DNA of 54,905 nucleotides from assembly GCF_902706605.1 (NCBI RefSeq), contig NZ_CACSLH010000020.1, positions 1 through 54,905 on the forward strand, written 5' to 3'. The DNA comes from Enterococcus sp. CSURQ0835. Its GTDB lineage: Bacteria > Bacillota > Bacilli > Lactobacillales > Enterococcaceae. Position 1 is the first letter of the stretch; each line of letters begins with the position of its first letter. The translations under genes and the position numbers were made by a program. Below are positions 23,599 through 31,892 of this stretch, piece by piece. Below the pieces are notes generated by a model. The model saw only the letters and a program-made list of their open reading frames with translations, was not told the DNA's origin and ran no database searches.

Positions 23599-25258
23599 TT
23601 TCAGCTACCCCGCAAGTGCGCCGAGCCTAACAGACATCAATTTGGAAGTGGCAAGTGGGAGCTTCAATGTCTTATTTGGCAAAAGCGGTAGCGGGAAGAC
23701 GACGCTGTTGCGCCAATTGAAACCGAGTTTGACCCCGCATGGTACGACGAGTGGGGCGATCGAATTTTTAGATTCACCTATCCAAGAATTAGAAAAAAAA
23801 GCTGAGGCTAGTCAGATCGGTTATGTGTTGCAAAATCCTGACAATCAATTAGTGACGGATAAAGTCTGGCATGAATTGGCGTTTGGATTAGAAAGTTTAG
23901 GTTGTGATCAAGCGACGATCCGACTGCAAGTTGCTGAGATGGCGTCTTATTTCGGTATTCAAAATTGGTTTGAAAAAAAAGTGACCGAGCTTTCCGGCGG
24001 GCAAAAACAATTGTTGAATCTAGCCAGTATCATGGCGATGCATCCTGAGTTGTTGATCTTAGATGAACCGACTTCGCAACTAGACCCGATCGCAGCGGCT
24101 AATTTTTTAGCGACGCTGGCTAAACTCAACCGTGAGATCGGCACGACGATCCTTTTATCAGAGCATCGGTTGCAAGAAGCGCTGCCCTTAGCCGATCAAG
24201 TCTTTTTATTAGACGCAGGAAAATTAGTGGCAGCGGGCATGCCAAAAGTTGTGGGGGCACAGTTGAAAGCGCAAAAAAGCGAATTGTTTTCCGCGATGCC
24301 CGCTGCCATGCAGATCTATGGAGCCATTAGTTCAGGTAGTGAGTTTCCACTGACGGTGCGAGAAGGGCGCAATTGGCTAGCTGGACTCGATATCACACCG
24401 CAAAAAAAACTTGCTGCCTCCGCACCTGCTGCACTGCCTAAAAAAGCACCCGCGATGATCGAAGCAAAAGATGTGTGGTTTCGCTACGAAAGAAATAGCC
24501 CGGATGTGATCAAAGATTTGAATTTAACAGTGGCGACTGGAGAGATTTTCGGTTTAGTCGGTGGTAACGGGACCGGGAAAAGTACGACATTGGCTTTAAT
24601 GAGTTGCTTGCTCCAACCTTATCGCGGCCAGATCAAATTAGCGGGTCAAAAAATCAATCGCTTAACGGATCAAGCGTTGTACCACCAATTTTTAGGCCTC
24701 TTACCGCAAGATCCGCAAAGCTTGTTCGTCAAACAAACCGTTTTAGCCGAATTGTATGAAGTCATCGACGGTAAAAAAGAAAAACCAAGTGCTGCTTACC
24801 CGTTAAAGATGAAAAAAGAAACAGCGGTGGCAGGGATCGCCGAACTGACGCATTTGACGGAACTGTTAGACCGCCATCCTTATGATTTGAGCGGTGGCGA
24901 GCAACAGCGACTAGGCTTAGCTAAAGTATTGCTGTTGCGGCCTAAGATCTTATTGCTCGATGAACCAACTAAAGGGTTGGATGAATTTTTCAAAGCCGAG
25001 TTAGCGACGATCTTAATGGAATTAAAACAGCAAGGCGTAACGATTTTATTAGTTTCTCATGATGTCGAATTTGTCGCAGAAGTCGCAGATACGTGCGGAT
25101 TGTTTTTCAACGGCAGTGTCGTGACCCAAAAGCCCGCGAAAGAATTTTTTGCCGGTAACAATTTTTATACGACGGCGGCTAATCGAATCGCACGGCGTTA
25201 TTTTCCCCAAGCCGTAACGACCAAGGATGTGATCAAATGTCTAAAAACGATTTTTTAA
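23570..25258 (+). CDS. Fused double ECF ATPase (EcfA1-EcfA2)
   Basis: A 562-residue protein joining two ABC ATPase domains. Domain 1 has Walker A GKSGSGKTT (37-45), LQNPDNQLVTDKV, signature LSGGQKQ and LLILDEPTSQLD. Domain 2 (from about 290) has GGNGTGKST, LLPQDPQSLF, LSGGEQQR and LLLDEPTKGLDE. Both look catalytically complete. EcfA1 and EcfA2 are usually separate genes; fusions occur in dedicated ECF systems. It powers the cobalamin-type transporter. The ATG at 23570 follows GGAAAGGAAG inside the end of ecfT. The 3' end overlaps the S-component gene by 22 bases. Confidence 0.9.
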   Translation: MSLLSIKNFNFSYPASAPSLTDINLEVASGSFNVLFGKSGSGKTTLLRQLKPSLTPHGTTSGAIEFLDSPIQELEKKAEASQIGYVLQNPDNQLVTDKVWHELAFGLESLGCDQATIRLQVAEMASYFGIQNWFEKKVTELSGGQKQLLNLASIMAMHPELLILDEPTSQLDPIAAANFLATLAKLNREIGTTILLSEHRLQEALPLADQVFLLDAGKLVAAGMPKVVGAQLKAQKSELFSAMPAAMQIYGAISSGSEFPLTVREGRNWLAGLDITPQKKLAASAPAALPKKAPAMIEAKDVWFRYERNSPDVIKDLNLTVATGEIFGLVGGNGTGKSTTLALMSCLLQPYRGQIKLAGQKINRLTDQALYHQFLGLLPQDPQSLFVKQTVLAELYEVIDGKKEKPSAAYPLKMKKETAVAGIAELTHLTELLDRHPYDLSGGEQQRLGLAKVLLLRPKILLLDEPTKGLDEFFKAELATILMELKQQGVTILLVSHDVEFVAEVADTCGLFFNGSVVTQKPAKEFFAGNNFYTTAANRIARRYFPQAVTTKDVIKCLKTIF

Positions 25259-26052
25259 AAGCTTTTTATGCCGATGAGAATTGGCAGAAGCCGCCTATGA
25301 AAAAAAAGCCGCCAAAAGTTTCTGCGTTACGGGAAGATCCGGTGCCTGCCCCTCGACGAAAAATCAGTCGTCGCACAAAATTTAGTTTGGTCGTTTGGTT
25401 TTTACTTGTTCCAGCGGTGATCTATGTTGGCAGCCAGCTGGGGTCGCGGCATTATTTAGCCGTTAGTTTAGCGTTACTTTTTTTGGCGATGTTGCCTTTT
25501 GTCTTGTTGTTTGAAGATCGCAAACCGCAAGCACGGGAGCTCGTAGTGATCGCGGTTTTGATCGGACTCGCAGTCGCAGGTCGCGGCGTCTTTTTCATGC
25601 TACCGCAATTTAAACCGGTGGCCGCCATCGTGATCGTCAGCGGGATCGCGTTAGGTGCTGAGACAGGTTTTTTAGTCGGTTGCGGGGCGGCACTTGTCTC
25701 AAATTTATTTTTCAGCCAAGGACCTTGGACCCCGTGGCAAATGGTGGCATTTGGCTTGATTGGGTTTGTGGCGGGACTTTTTTTCCGCTGGGGATTGTTG
25801 AAGCCAACGCGACGCTCGTTATGTACCTTTGGCTTTTTCAGTATTTTTTTGATCTATGGCGGGATCATGAATCCAGCGTCTTTGATCATGTATATGCCGA
25901 TGCTGTCAAAATCGGCCTTGATCGCAGCCTTTATCTCCGGCGCACCGATGGATCTGATCCACGCGCTTTCAACGGTCTTTTTCTTAGCCGTTTTAGCAAA
26001 ACCATTTTTAGCAAAATTACAACGGATCAAAGTCAAGTATGGCTTGATCTAA
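25237..26052 (+). CDS. ECF substrate-binding S component, probable cobalamin (CbrT-like)
   Basis: A 271-residue protein with a basic cytoplasmic N terminus (about 50 residues, KKKPPK and RRKISRRTK). About seven hydrophobic segments follow, including RELVVIAVLIGLAVAGRGVF, AAIVIVSGIALGAETGFLVG and MVAFGLIGFVAGLFF. The 'A..GR..F...P.FKP..AI' pattern is typical of S components of the CbrT/ECF_trnsprt type. The riboswitch at the head of the operon and the transcobalamin-like partners point to cobalamin as substrate; sequence alone cannot exclude a corrinoid precursor. It overlaps the ATPase gene by 22 bases. Confidence 0.8.
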   Translation: MSKNDFLKAFYADENWQKPPMKKKPPKVSALREDPVPAPRRKISRRTKFSLVVWFLLVPAVIYVGSQLGSRHYLAVSLALLFLAMLPFVLLFEDRKPQARELVVIAVLIGLAVAGRGVFFMLPQFKPVAAIVIVSGIALGAETGFLVGCGAALVSNLFFSQGPWTPWQMVAFGLIGFVAGLFFRWGLLKPTRRSLCTFGFFSIFLIYGGIMNPASLIMYMPMLSKSALIAAFISGAPMDLIHALSTVFFLAVLAKPFLAKLQRIKVKYGLI

Positions 26053-26065
26053 GGAGGAATTTATC

Positions 26066-26464
26066 GTGAAAAAATTGTTAACTTTGATGGCACTGACGTT
26101 AGGTGTGGTCGCTTTTTCCGGCTGCCAATCAAATGACCAATCAACCAGCAGCCAAACGACAACTAGCACAAGTCAAGTCGCACAACAAAAAGCCGTGGTC
26201 ACGTTGCAAGAAGAAGGCAAAGAACTGACCCATAAAACGATCCAGTTCAAAGCCGGTACCAAATTGTATGACGCCTTACAAGCAAATTTTAAAATCAAAG
26301 CGAAAGACGGTTACATCACGAGTATCGACGGTCATCAGCAAGACGATGCCGCTAAAAAGTATTGGACGTTTACGATCAATGGCAAAGAGATCATGAAAGG
26401 TGCCAAAGACGTGACGCTCAAAGCGGGCGATAAAGTTAATTTTAATTTAGCCACGATGAAATAA
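26066..26464 (+). CDS. Small DUF4430 lipoprotein
   Basis: A 132-residue lipoprotein with lipobox VVAFSGC (Cys near residue 20), then a Ser/Thr/Gln linker. A single compact DUF4430 domain follows: VVTLQEEGKELTHKTIQF, AGTKLYDALQANFKIKAKDGYITSIDG, AAKKYWTFTINGKEIMKGAKDV and LKAGDKVNFNLATMK. It is the third DUF4430 domain in this operon and the one nearest the minimal form. It may pass cobalamin to the S component. The GTG start follows AAGGAGGAATTTATC. Confidence 0.8.
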   Translation: MKKLLTLMALTLGVVAFSGCQSNDQSTSSQTTTSTSQVAQQKAVVTLQEEGKELTHKTIQFKAGTKLYDALQANFKIKAKDGYITSIDGHQQDDAAKKYWTFTINGKEIMKGAKDVTLKAGDKVNFNLATMK

Positions 26465-26523
26465 AAATTGGACAAGATAATCGTATAAATTTTTGTTACA
26501 CTGGTCACAAGGAGTGATGTGCA

Positions 26524-27603
26524 ATGGCAGAAATTTATGCGATCGGTCCCTTATTAGCAGACAAACAGCAAAACAAACTGCTGCTGAAGCGCTTGAATGC
26601 TGATTTGAAAGCGGTCGCACCAAAAGCTTCGGCAATCGATTTCCCTTATGTCGATCATTACCACCCACTAAAGATGATTTTAGGGTACCACAAAGAACCC
26701 ATTCGGAAGCAGCTTTGTGCGGGGCCAGGTAAATTTCAAGTCGAAGCAAGTTACGGGTATTCGAGTGATCGTAAAACCGTCTACATCGACTTAGGCACGA
26801 TCTTAGGCCCCCAGACGATTCCACGACTAGCCCGGACGCCGCTGAATACATCGAGTCGTGGCGTAGGCGAGTTATTGAAAAAAGTCGTGGGAGCCGAAAC
26901 GGAAAAAGTCGTCTTTGTCAATCCAGAAAACATCGCGACCGATCTAGGGATGGGCATGTTTTCAGAATTAGGCGTGACTTTTTTTGATCAGCGGGGGTTA
27001 CCCTTTGAAGTCAGCGGCGGTAAGCTGGGGCAGATCGCTAGTTTTTCATTTGAACATTTTGATAGTCGTTGGCAAAAGCTTCAGTATTGGCTGTTAGATA
27101 ATCAAACGGAAAAAAGTACGTTGACTGGCGAACAAAGCATCAGCCAGCAACATTGCGAACTGACTGGGGCTAGTCCAGAACTAGTCAAGTTTTTGGAACA
27201 AGAGACGAAAAAGTTTACTCAACAAGTCGATGAGTTGTTGCAAAAGCAACTAACGAATCAACCGCAAGCTGCTTTAGGTAATGGTTTTGCTTTTGGCTGC
27301 CTCGCGTTTTTCCGACAGGTGATCGTGAAAGATCAAATCGCAGCCTTTGCGGAGAATACGGATTTTGAAACGCGCTTGCAGCAAGCTGATTATTTCGTCA
27401 CGTTGGATCGTTATGGTCCTTTTCGTGAATTGTTAGCGCAGCATCAGCTTCCGACGCTGGTACTTCAAACAACGAAAGATCCGCCCAAAAGTTCTCCTAA
27501 CGAACTTGTTTTACCATTTCAGTTAGCTGATACGGAGTTTGAGCAGCTGGAAAAGGGAATGCAAGCGCTCGTTGGATTATTGTATTTTCGAAAAACTAAC
27601 TAA
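26524..27603 (+). CDS. Glycerate-kinase-like protein of the B12 operon
   Basis: A 359-residue protein whose layout recalls the glycerate kinase (GlxK) family: ARTPLNTSSRGVGELLKKV, then VFVNPENIATDLGMGMFSELG, then FEVSGGKLGQIASF, and GNGFAFGCLAFF in place of the usual 'GGLGAG..A'. The glycine-rich 'GLGGSATNDGGAGM' loop of true glycerate kinases is replaced by NPENIATDLGMGM, so kinase activity is doubtful or the substrate differs. The ATG follows AAGGAGTGATGTGCA, 59 bases after the small lipoprotein. It is the last gene before riboswitch 2. A role in corrinoid or diol metabolism is guesswork. Confidence 0.5.
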   Translation: MAEIYAIGPLLADKQQNKLLLKRLNADLKAVAPKASAIDFPYVDHYHPLKMILGYHKEPIRKQLCAGPGKFQVEASYGYSSDRKTVYIDLGTILGPQTIPRLARTPLNTSSRGVGELLKKVVGAETEKVVFVNPENIATDLGMGMFSELGVTFFDQRGLPFEVSGGKLGQIASFSFEHFDSRWQKLQYWLLDNQTEKSTLTGEQSISQQHCELTGASPELVKFLEQETKKFTQQVDELLQKQLTNQPQAALGNGFAFGCLAFFRQVIVKDQIAAFAENTDFETRLQQADYFVTLDRYGPFRELLAQHQLPTLVLQTTKDPPKSSPNELVLPFQLADTEFEQLEKGMQALVGLLYFRKTN

Positions 27604-27605
27604 AT

Positions 27606-27730
27606 AGATGGATGAAGGAAATCAGTGAAAATCTGATACTGTACCCGCAACTGTAATGTGGACGACATGAGTAACCACGGCGATTAGCTGGAAGGACTGA
27701 TGGAGGTTGAAGCAAAGTCAGGATACTTTA
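27606..27730 (+). promoter_or_regulatory. Cobalamin riboswitch 2, convergent with pocR
   Basis: A textbook cobalamin riboswitch core begins two bases after the upstream stop codon: GGAAATCAGTGAAAATCTGATACTG, then TACCCGCAACTGTAA, GACGACATGAGTAACCAC, AGCTGGAAGGACTGATGGAGG, and GCAAAGTCAGGATAC (each listed as separate pieces of the core). No gene lies downstream on the plus strand. The next features are a hairpin (GGCTTTTT/AAGAAAGCC, 27738-27762) and a strong terminator inside the 3' end of pocR. It therefore controls a noncoding or antisense RNA, as in the Listeria pocR locus. Confidence 0.88.
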
Positions 27731-27825
27731 TTGCACGGCTTTTTCGGGGATAAGAAAGCCAGTGTGTTTAAGAAAGTTTTTTTGGGCAAGCGCTCTTTAG
27801 TCAAAGAACGTTTACGCAAGAAAAT

Positions 27826-27866
27826 AAACAAGCGCGCTGGAATCATTTCCGGCGCGCTTGTTTTTG
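27826..27866. terminator. Bidirectional terminator spanning the end of pocR
   Basis: AACAAGCGCGC and GCGCGCTTGTT are perfect complements, with TTTTT on the plus side and a TTTATTTTCTT tract on the minus side. The pocR stop codon lies in its loop. It would stop the riboswitch RNA on one strand and pocR mRNA on the other. Confidence 0.85.
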
Positions 27867-28829
27867 GATTTTTTGGCGATACTCACGGGGTGAGAGTTCG
27901 GTCACGCGTTTGAAGATCTTACTGAAATAGCTGGCTTGTGAAAAACCGAGACTGTGGGCGATGCTGTCGATGGACCAGGTAGAATCTTGCAGTAAGATCA
28001 AAGAGCGGTTGATCTTCTTTTCATTGACATAGTCGACAAAATTGGTCCCGAGCTCTTTTTTAAACAGCTTACTGAAGTAATAGCCGGAAAGATAAACATG
28101 ATCGGCGACTTCATCTAAGGTGATGACTTCATTTAAATGGCGGTTGATGTATTCCAGCGCTGCTAAAATTTCTGGACGATCCGTTTTGTTCTTTGGCTCT
28201 GTTGGATGGTAATGAAATGGAATCTCTTCGTGGGACATTTTATTTTTAGGATCGGTCAGTTCGGGATCTAAAAAACGTTGGGGCACTTCCGCCGGTGCTT
28301 GGACTTCGACTTTTTTTTGCATGATGTCGGCTAAGTAGTAATTGATGATGATGGTCAACAATTGACTGCCGGCTTTGATTTTTTCCGGTGTTGTGAGCGG
28401 CATATTGTTGTAAGCTTCAACAAACAGTGGATCGGTTTGCCAGTCTGTTTTTTCTTTGATGATCCGCTGAAATTCGTTGGGAGATTCGATTCGTGTTTGA
28501 CCACATAAGATAAAGCCGATGACTTGTTCGTCGATCGTAATCGGATAAGAAAAATCCACTAGACCGGCGTGGCAAATGTAAGGCTTCGTCTCTTTGTTTT
28601 TGATTGCGGAACGTCCACCGAACATATCACAGTTTTGACAGAGATGCCGTGTCTCTTCATTATTTCGCATCAACTGACAAAAAGGCGAGAAACCATAGCC
28701 GGCGGTCAGTTCGATTCCGTGAGTATCGACTAAGATCGAGGCGAGGCCAGTTGCTTCAGTAAATTCGCTTAAGATCTTGTCTAAGATTTTTTGATTTGAT
28801 TCGATATATTGTGAATGATCTTCCATCAT
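27843..28829 (-). CDS. pocR: PocR-type AraC-family regulator of the pdu operon
   Basis: A 328-residue regulator. The N-terminal part is a PocR sensory domain with the cysteine cluster CQLMR...HLCQNCDMFGG and PYICHAGLVDFSYPI, then VIGFILCGQTR. The C-terminal AraC domain (about 225-328) holds two helix-turn-helix units: LDEVADHVYLSGYYFSKLFK and IDSIAHSLGFSQASYFSKIF. In Salmonella and Listeria PocR activates pdu and cob genes in response to 1,2-propanediol. The ATG at 28829 follows AGAAAGGAATTTT; a longer frame exists upstream. It is divergent from pduA and convergent with riboswitch 2. Confidence 0.9.
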   Translation of the reverse strand: MMEDHSQYIESNQKILDKILSEFTEATGLASILVDTHGIELTAGYGFSPFCQLMRNNEETRHLCQNCDMFGGRSAIKNKETKPYICHAGLVDFSYPITIDEQVIGFILCGQTRIESPNEFQRIIKEKTDWQTDPLFVEAYNNMPLTTPEKIKAGSQLLTIIINYYLADIMQKKVEVQAPAEVPQRFLDPELTDPKNKMSHEEIPFHYHPTEPKNKTDRPEILAALEYINRHLNEVITLDEVADHVYLSGYYFSKLFKKELGTNFVDYVNEKKINRSLILLQDSTWSIDSIAHSLGFSQASYFSKIFKRVTELSPREYRQKIQKQARRK

Positions 28830-28972
28830 AAAATTCCTTTCTTGAAGTGGACAAGTAACTTGGTAGATACTAGTGTTTCCTAACACTAGAATGTGCTAGC
28901 GACTTTTTGATTTGAAAATGTAAATAAAGTTTATGAAAACAAGTAGTCTCTCAACTAGTTAAGTAAAAAATA

Positions 28973-28986
28973 TGTAAGCGCTAAAT
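28973..28986 (+). promoter_or_regulatory. Candidate cre site upstream of the pdu operon
   Basis: TGTAAGCGCTAAAT fits the CcpA consensus at 12 of 14 positions. It lies in the pocR-pduA divergent region. Confidence 0.4.
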
Positions 28987-29018
28987 TTTTTAAGACAAAA
29001 AAGTAGCGTTTTTTTCCT
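28978..29018 (+). other. Hairpin with T run in the pdu leader
   Basis: GCGCTA and TAGCGT flank an inner TTTTTT/AAAAAA pairing, followed by TTTTTTT. It looks like a terminator upstream of the pduA promoter region. Confidence 0.45.
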
Positions 29019-29037
29019 ATGCTTAGAATACCACAAA

Positions 29038-29077
29038 ATAGTTATGGCAAATATGTCATAGCTATTTTTTTTATACT
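29038..29077 (+). promoter_or_regulatory. Inverted repeat and -10 ahead of pduA
   Basis: ATAGTTATG and CATAGCTAT pair across ten bases and are followed by eight T and then TATACT (29072-29077), 38 bases before the pduA start. It can be read as a second attenuator hairpin. Alternatively it is a PocR operator at the -35 position of a promoter that has a good -10 but no -35. Confidence 0.45.
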
Positions 29078-29114
29078 CAATGTGCAAATAAAAAAAGCGT
29101 AGGAGGAAACAGAC

Positions 29115-29402
29115 ATGCAACAAGAAGCATTAGGTCTTATCGAAACACGGGGACTTGTCGCGTCGATTGAAGCAGCCGATGCCATGGTCAAAGCCGCAAA
29201 CGTAACATTAGTAGGACAAGAAAAAATTGGACAAGGACTCATTACTGTCATGGTTCGTGGTGATGTGGGGGCCGTCAAAGCAGCAGTCGATGCAGGTGTT
29301 GCGGCAGCTGAGTCGATCGGCGAAGTAATCTCAAATTACGTGATCCCTCGTCCGCACACGGATGTTGAAAAGATTTTACCTACAAAAGAAAGCCTTAGCT
29401 AA
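29115..29402 (+). CDS. pduA: BMC shell hexamer protein PduA
   Basis: A 95-residue single-BMC-domain shell protein. It has [49 protein letters not shown] and the tail [14 protein letters not shown]. PduA hexamers tile the shell and their pores pass propanediol. It is nearly the same as the PduJ at 35856. The ATG follows TAGGAGGAAAC. It is first in the shell operon, behind the region that carries the likely PocR-controlled promoter. Confidence 0.95.
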   Translation: MQQEALGLIETRGLVASIEAADAMVKAANVTLVGQEKIGQGLITVMVRGDVGAVKAAVDAGVAAAESIGEVISNYVIPRPHTDVEKILPTKESLS

Positions 29403-29404
29403 TT

Positions 29405-30193
29405 ATGGCAGCCGAAGAAAAGTTAGTTGCGAAGATTATGGAACGTTTACTAGCAACGACTTCAATGGAACAAAAGGAGGAACCATCCGTGGATAAAAAG
29501 ATCAGTTCATTAACGGAATTTGTCGGCACCGCTCCAGTCGGCGATACGATCGGTCTTGTGATCGCAAATGTCGATGCGCATTTAGCTGAAGCGATGCAGT
29601 TGAAAAAAAATTATCGTTCATTAGGAATCGTCGGTGCACGTTCTGGTGCTGGACCACAGATCACAGCCGCAGACGAAGCGGTCAAAGCGACGAATACCGA
29701 GATCGTCAGTGTTGAATTGCCTCGCGATACAAAAGGCGGCGGCGGTCATGGGGTCTTGATCATTTTTGGTGGTGAAGATGTCTCAGATGTTCGGCGTGCA
29801 GTGGAAGTTACGTTAAAAGAAACGGAACGAACTTTTGGCGACGTTTACAACAACGAAGCAGGCCACGTGGAATTGCAATATTCAGCGCGGGCAAGTTATG
29901 CTTTGGCCGAAGCGTTTGGTGCTGAAGTAGGGAAAGCTTACGGATTGATGGCAGCCGCACCTGCTGCGATCGGTGTGGTCATGGCTGATACCGCAGTCAA
30001 AGCGGCCAATGTCGAAGTGATCTCTTACGCTTCCCCTAATCACGGTCAAAAATATTCAAATGAAGTTACGATCCATATTAAAGGAGATTCCGGAGCGGTT
30101 CGCCAAGCAGTGATTGCAGCTCGAGAAGTCGGTAAAGACCTCTTGAATACATTAGGCAGTGAACCGATCAATGATTTTCCTTCATACATTTAA
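29405..30193 (+). CDS. pduB: BMC tandem-domain shell protein PduB, with internal PduB' start
   Basis: A 262-residue tandem BMC protein that forms trimers with a gated pore. Domain 1 has GDTIGLVIANVDAHLAEAM and GIVGARSGAGPQITAADEA; domain 2 has AAPAAIGVVMADTAVKAANV and VTIHIKGDSGAVRQAV. The N-terminal extension EEKLVAKIMERLLA is an amphipathic helix like those tying shell to cargo. Inside it, AAAAGGAGG (about 29472-29480) is followed by an in-frame GTG at 29489, which would yield PduB' lacking 28 residues. This repeats the overlapping-gene arrangement known in Salmonella. The first ATG lies two bases after pduA. Confidence 0.95.
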   Translation: MAAEEKLVAKIMERLLATTSMEQKEEPSVDKKISSLTEFVGTAPVGDTIGLVIANVDAHLAEAMQLKKNYRSLGIVGARSGAGPQITAADEAVKATNTEIVSVELPRDTKGGGGHGVLIIFGGEDVSDVRRAVEVTLKETERTFGDVYNNEAGHVELQYSARASYALAEAFGAEVGKAYGLMAAAPAAIGVVMADTAVKAANVEVISYASPNHGQKYSNEVTIHIKGDSGAVRQAVIAAREVGKDLLNTLGSEPINDFPSYI

Positions 30194-30210
30194 GAAGGAG
30201 GCACTTAAGC

Positions 30211-31875
30211 ATGAAACGTTCAAAACGTTTTGAAGTATTAGAAAAACGGCCGATCCATCAAGATGGCTTTGTTAAAGAATGGATCGATGAAGGGTTTATC
30301 GCAATGGAAAGCCCGAATGATCCAAAACCAAGTATCAAAATCGAAAATGGGGTCATCACCGAACTCGATAGCAAACCACGGAAAGATTTTGATTTGATCG
30401 ATCTATATATCGCCGAACACGGGATCGATCAAACCAATGCTGAAAAAGTTTTAGCGATGGACTCCGCTAAGATCGCCAATATGTTATGTGATCCCAACGT
30501 CCCTCGTGATGAGATCTTGAAATTAACGCTTGCGATGACACCAGCTAAAATCGTGGATGTCGTCAGTCAAATGAATGTCGTCGAAATGATGATGGCCATG
30601 CAAAAGATGCGGCCTAGAAGACGGGTCGCGACCCAATCTCACGTTACGAATTTGCGGGACAATCCAGTTCAAATCGCCGCCGATGCAGCAGAAGGCGCGT
30701 TACGCGGGTTTGCTGAACAAGAAACGACGGTGGCTGTTGCACGTTACGCTCCACTAAATGCGATCGCGATCACCGTTGGCTCACAAGTTGGTCGGCCGGG
30801 CGTCTTGACACAATGTTCCGTTGAAGAAGCAACAGAGTTAGAGCTTGGGATGCGAGGCTTCACCGCTTATGCTGAAACGATTTCTGTTTATGGGACCGAA
30901 CCTGTCTTTACCGATGGCGATGATACACCATGGTCAAAAGGTTTCTTAGCTTCTTGTTACGCTTCTCGGGGACTTAAGATGCGGTTTACTTCCGGTTCAG
31001 GTTCTGAGGTCATGATGGGCTATGCTGAAGGCAAATCAATGTTGTACCTGGAAGCACGGTGTATTTTCATTACCAAAGCCAGTGGTGTTCAAGGGTTACA
31101 AAATGGTGCGGTCAGCTGTATCGGCATCCCCGGCAGTGTGCCAACTGGGATTCGGGCCGTCTTAGCCGAAAATTTGATCTGTGTCATGATGGATCTGGAA
31201 GTCGCTTCCGGTAATGACCAAGCGTTTTCACATTCTGATATGCGCCGGACGGAACGGTTGATGTGTCAATTTTTACCTGGGACCGATTATGTTTCCAGCG
31301 GGTATTCTGCTACACCAAACTACGATAATATGTTTGCCGGTTCCAATACCGACATTGAAGATATTGATGACTATTTAGTCTTTCAACGGGATTTAAAAGT
31401 TGACGGCGGGGTTCGTCCGGTGACAGAAGCCGAAGTCATCAAGATCCGCAGCAAAGCAGCACGCGTGATCCAAGCCGTTTTTGAAGGACTAGGGTTACCA
31501 AAAATCACTGATGAAGAAGTGGAAGCCGCAACGTATGCGAACGGTTCTAAAGATATGCCAGATCGGAATTTAGTCGAAGATATGAAAGCAGCCCAAGAAG
31601 TGTTAGATCGGCAGATCACTGGTGCAGATATCGTCAAAGCATTAGCTGAAGGTGGTTTTACCGATGTAGCGCAAGAAGTTTTGAACTTGTTGAAACAACG
31701 GGTCGCAGGTGACTTTTTACAAACGTCTTCGATTTTTGATCGTAATTTCCACGTTATTTCTGCTGTCAATGATTGCAACGATTACATGGGTCCTGGCACT
31801 GGTTATCGCTTAGAAGGCGAAGAGTGGGAGAAAGTGAAAGACATTCCGATGGCCATCGACCCTCGTTCAGTCTAG
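30211..31875 (+). CDS. pduC: B12-dependent propanediol/glycerol dehydratase large subunit
   Basis: A 554-residue alpha subunit, the same length as the Salmonella protein. It has [20 protein letters not shown] at the start, [19 protein letters not shown]-like [34 protein letters not shown] and [19 protein letters not shown]. With PduD and PduE it binds adenosylcobalamin and turns 1,2-propanediol into propionaldehyde or glycerol into 3-hydroxypropionaldehyde. Sequence alone does not separate diol from glycerol dehydratase. The ATG follows AAGAAGGAGGC, 17 bases after pduB. Confidence 0.96.
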   Translation: MKRSKRFEVLEKRPIHQDGFVKEWIDEGFIAMESPNDPKPSIKIENGVITELDSKPRKDFDLIDLYIAEHGIDQTNAEKVLAMDSAKIANMLCDPNVPRDEILKLTLAMTPAKIVDVVSQMNVVEMMMAMQKMRPRRRVATQSHVTNLRDNPVQIAADAAEGALRGFAEQETTVAVARYAPLNAIAITVGSQVGRPGVLTQCSVEEATELELGMRGFTAYAETISVYGTEPVFTDGDDTPWSKGFLASCYASRGLKMRFTSGSGSEVMMGYAEGKSMLYLEARCIFITKASGVQGLQNGAVSCIGIPGSVPTGIRAVLAENLICVMMDLEVASGNDQAFSHSDMRRTERLMCQFLPGTDYVSSGYSATPNYDNMFAGSNTDIEDIDDYLVFQRDLKVDGGVRPVTEAEVIKIRSKAARVIQAVFEGLGLPKITDEEVEAATYANGSKDMPDRNLVEDMKAAQEVLDRQITGADIVKALAEGGFTDVAQEVLNLLKQRVAGDFLQTSSIFDRNFHVISAVNDCNDYMGPGTGYRLEGEEWEKVKDIPMAIDPRSV

Positions 31876-31892
31876 TAGAAAGGAAGAGAACA

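Noticed and set aside
27707-27913. 68-codon open frame after riboswitch 2
   Set aside because: It starts inside the conserved end of the riboswitch, has no ribosome site, and runs through the terminator and into the antisense of pocR; it is more likely noncoding RNA.
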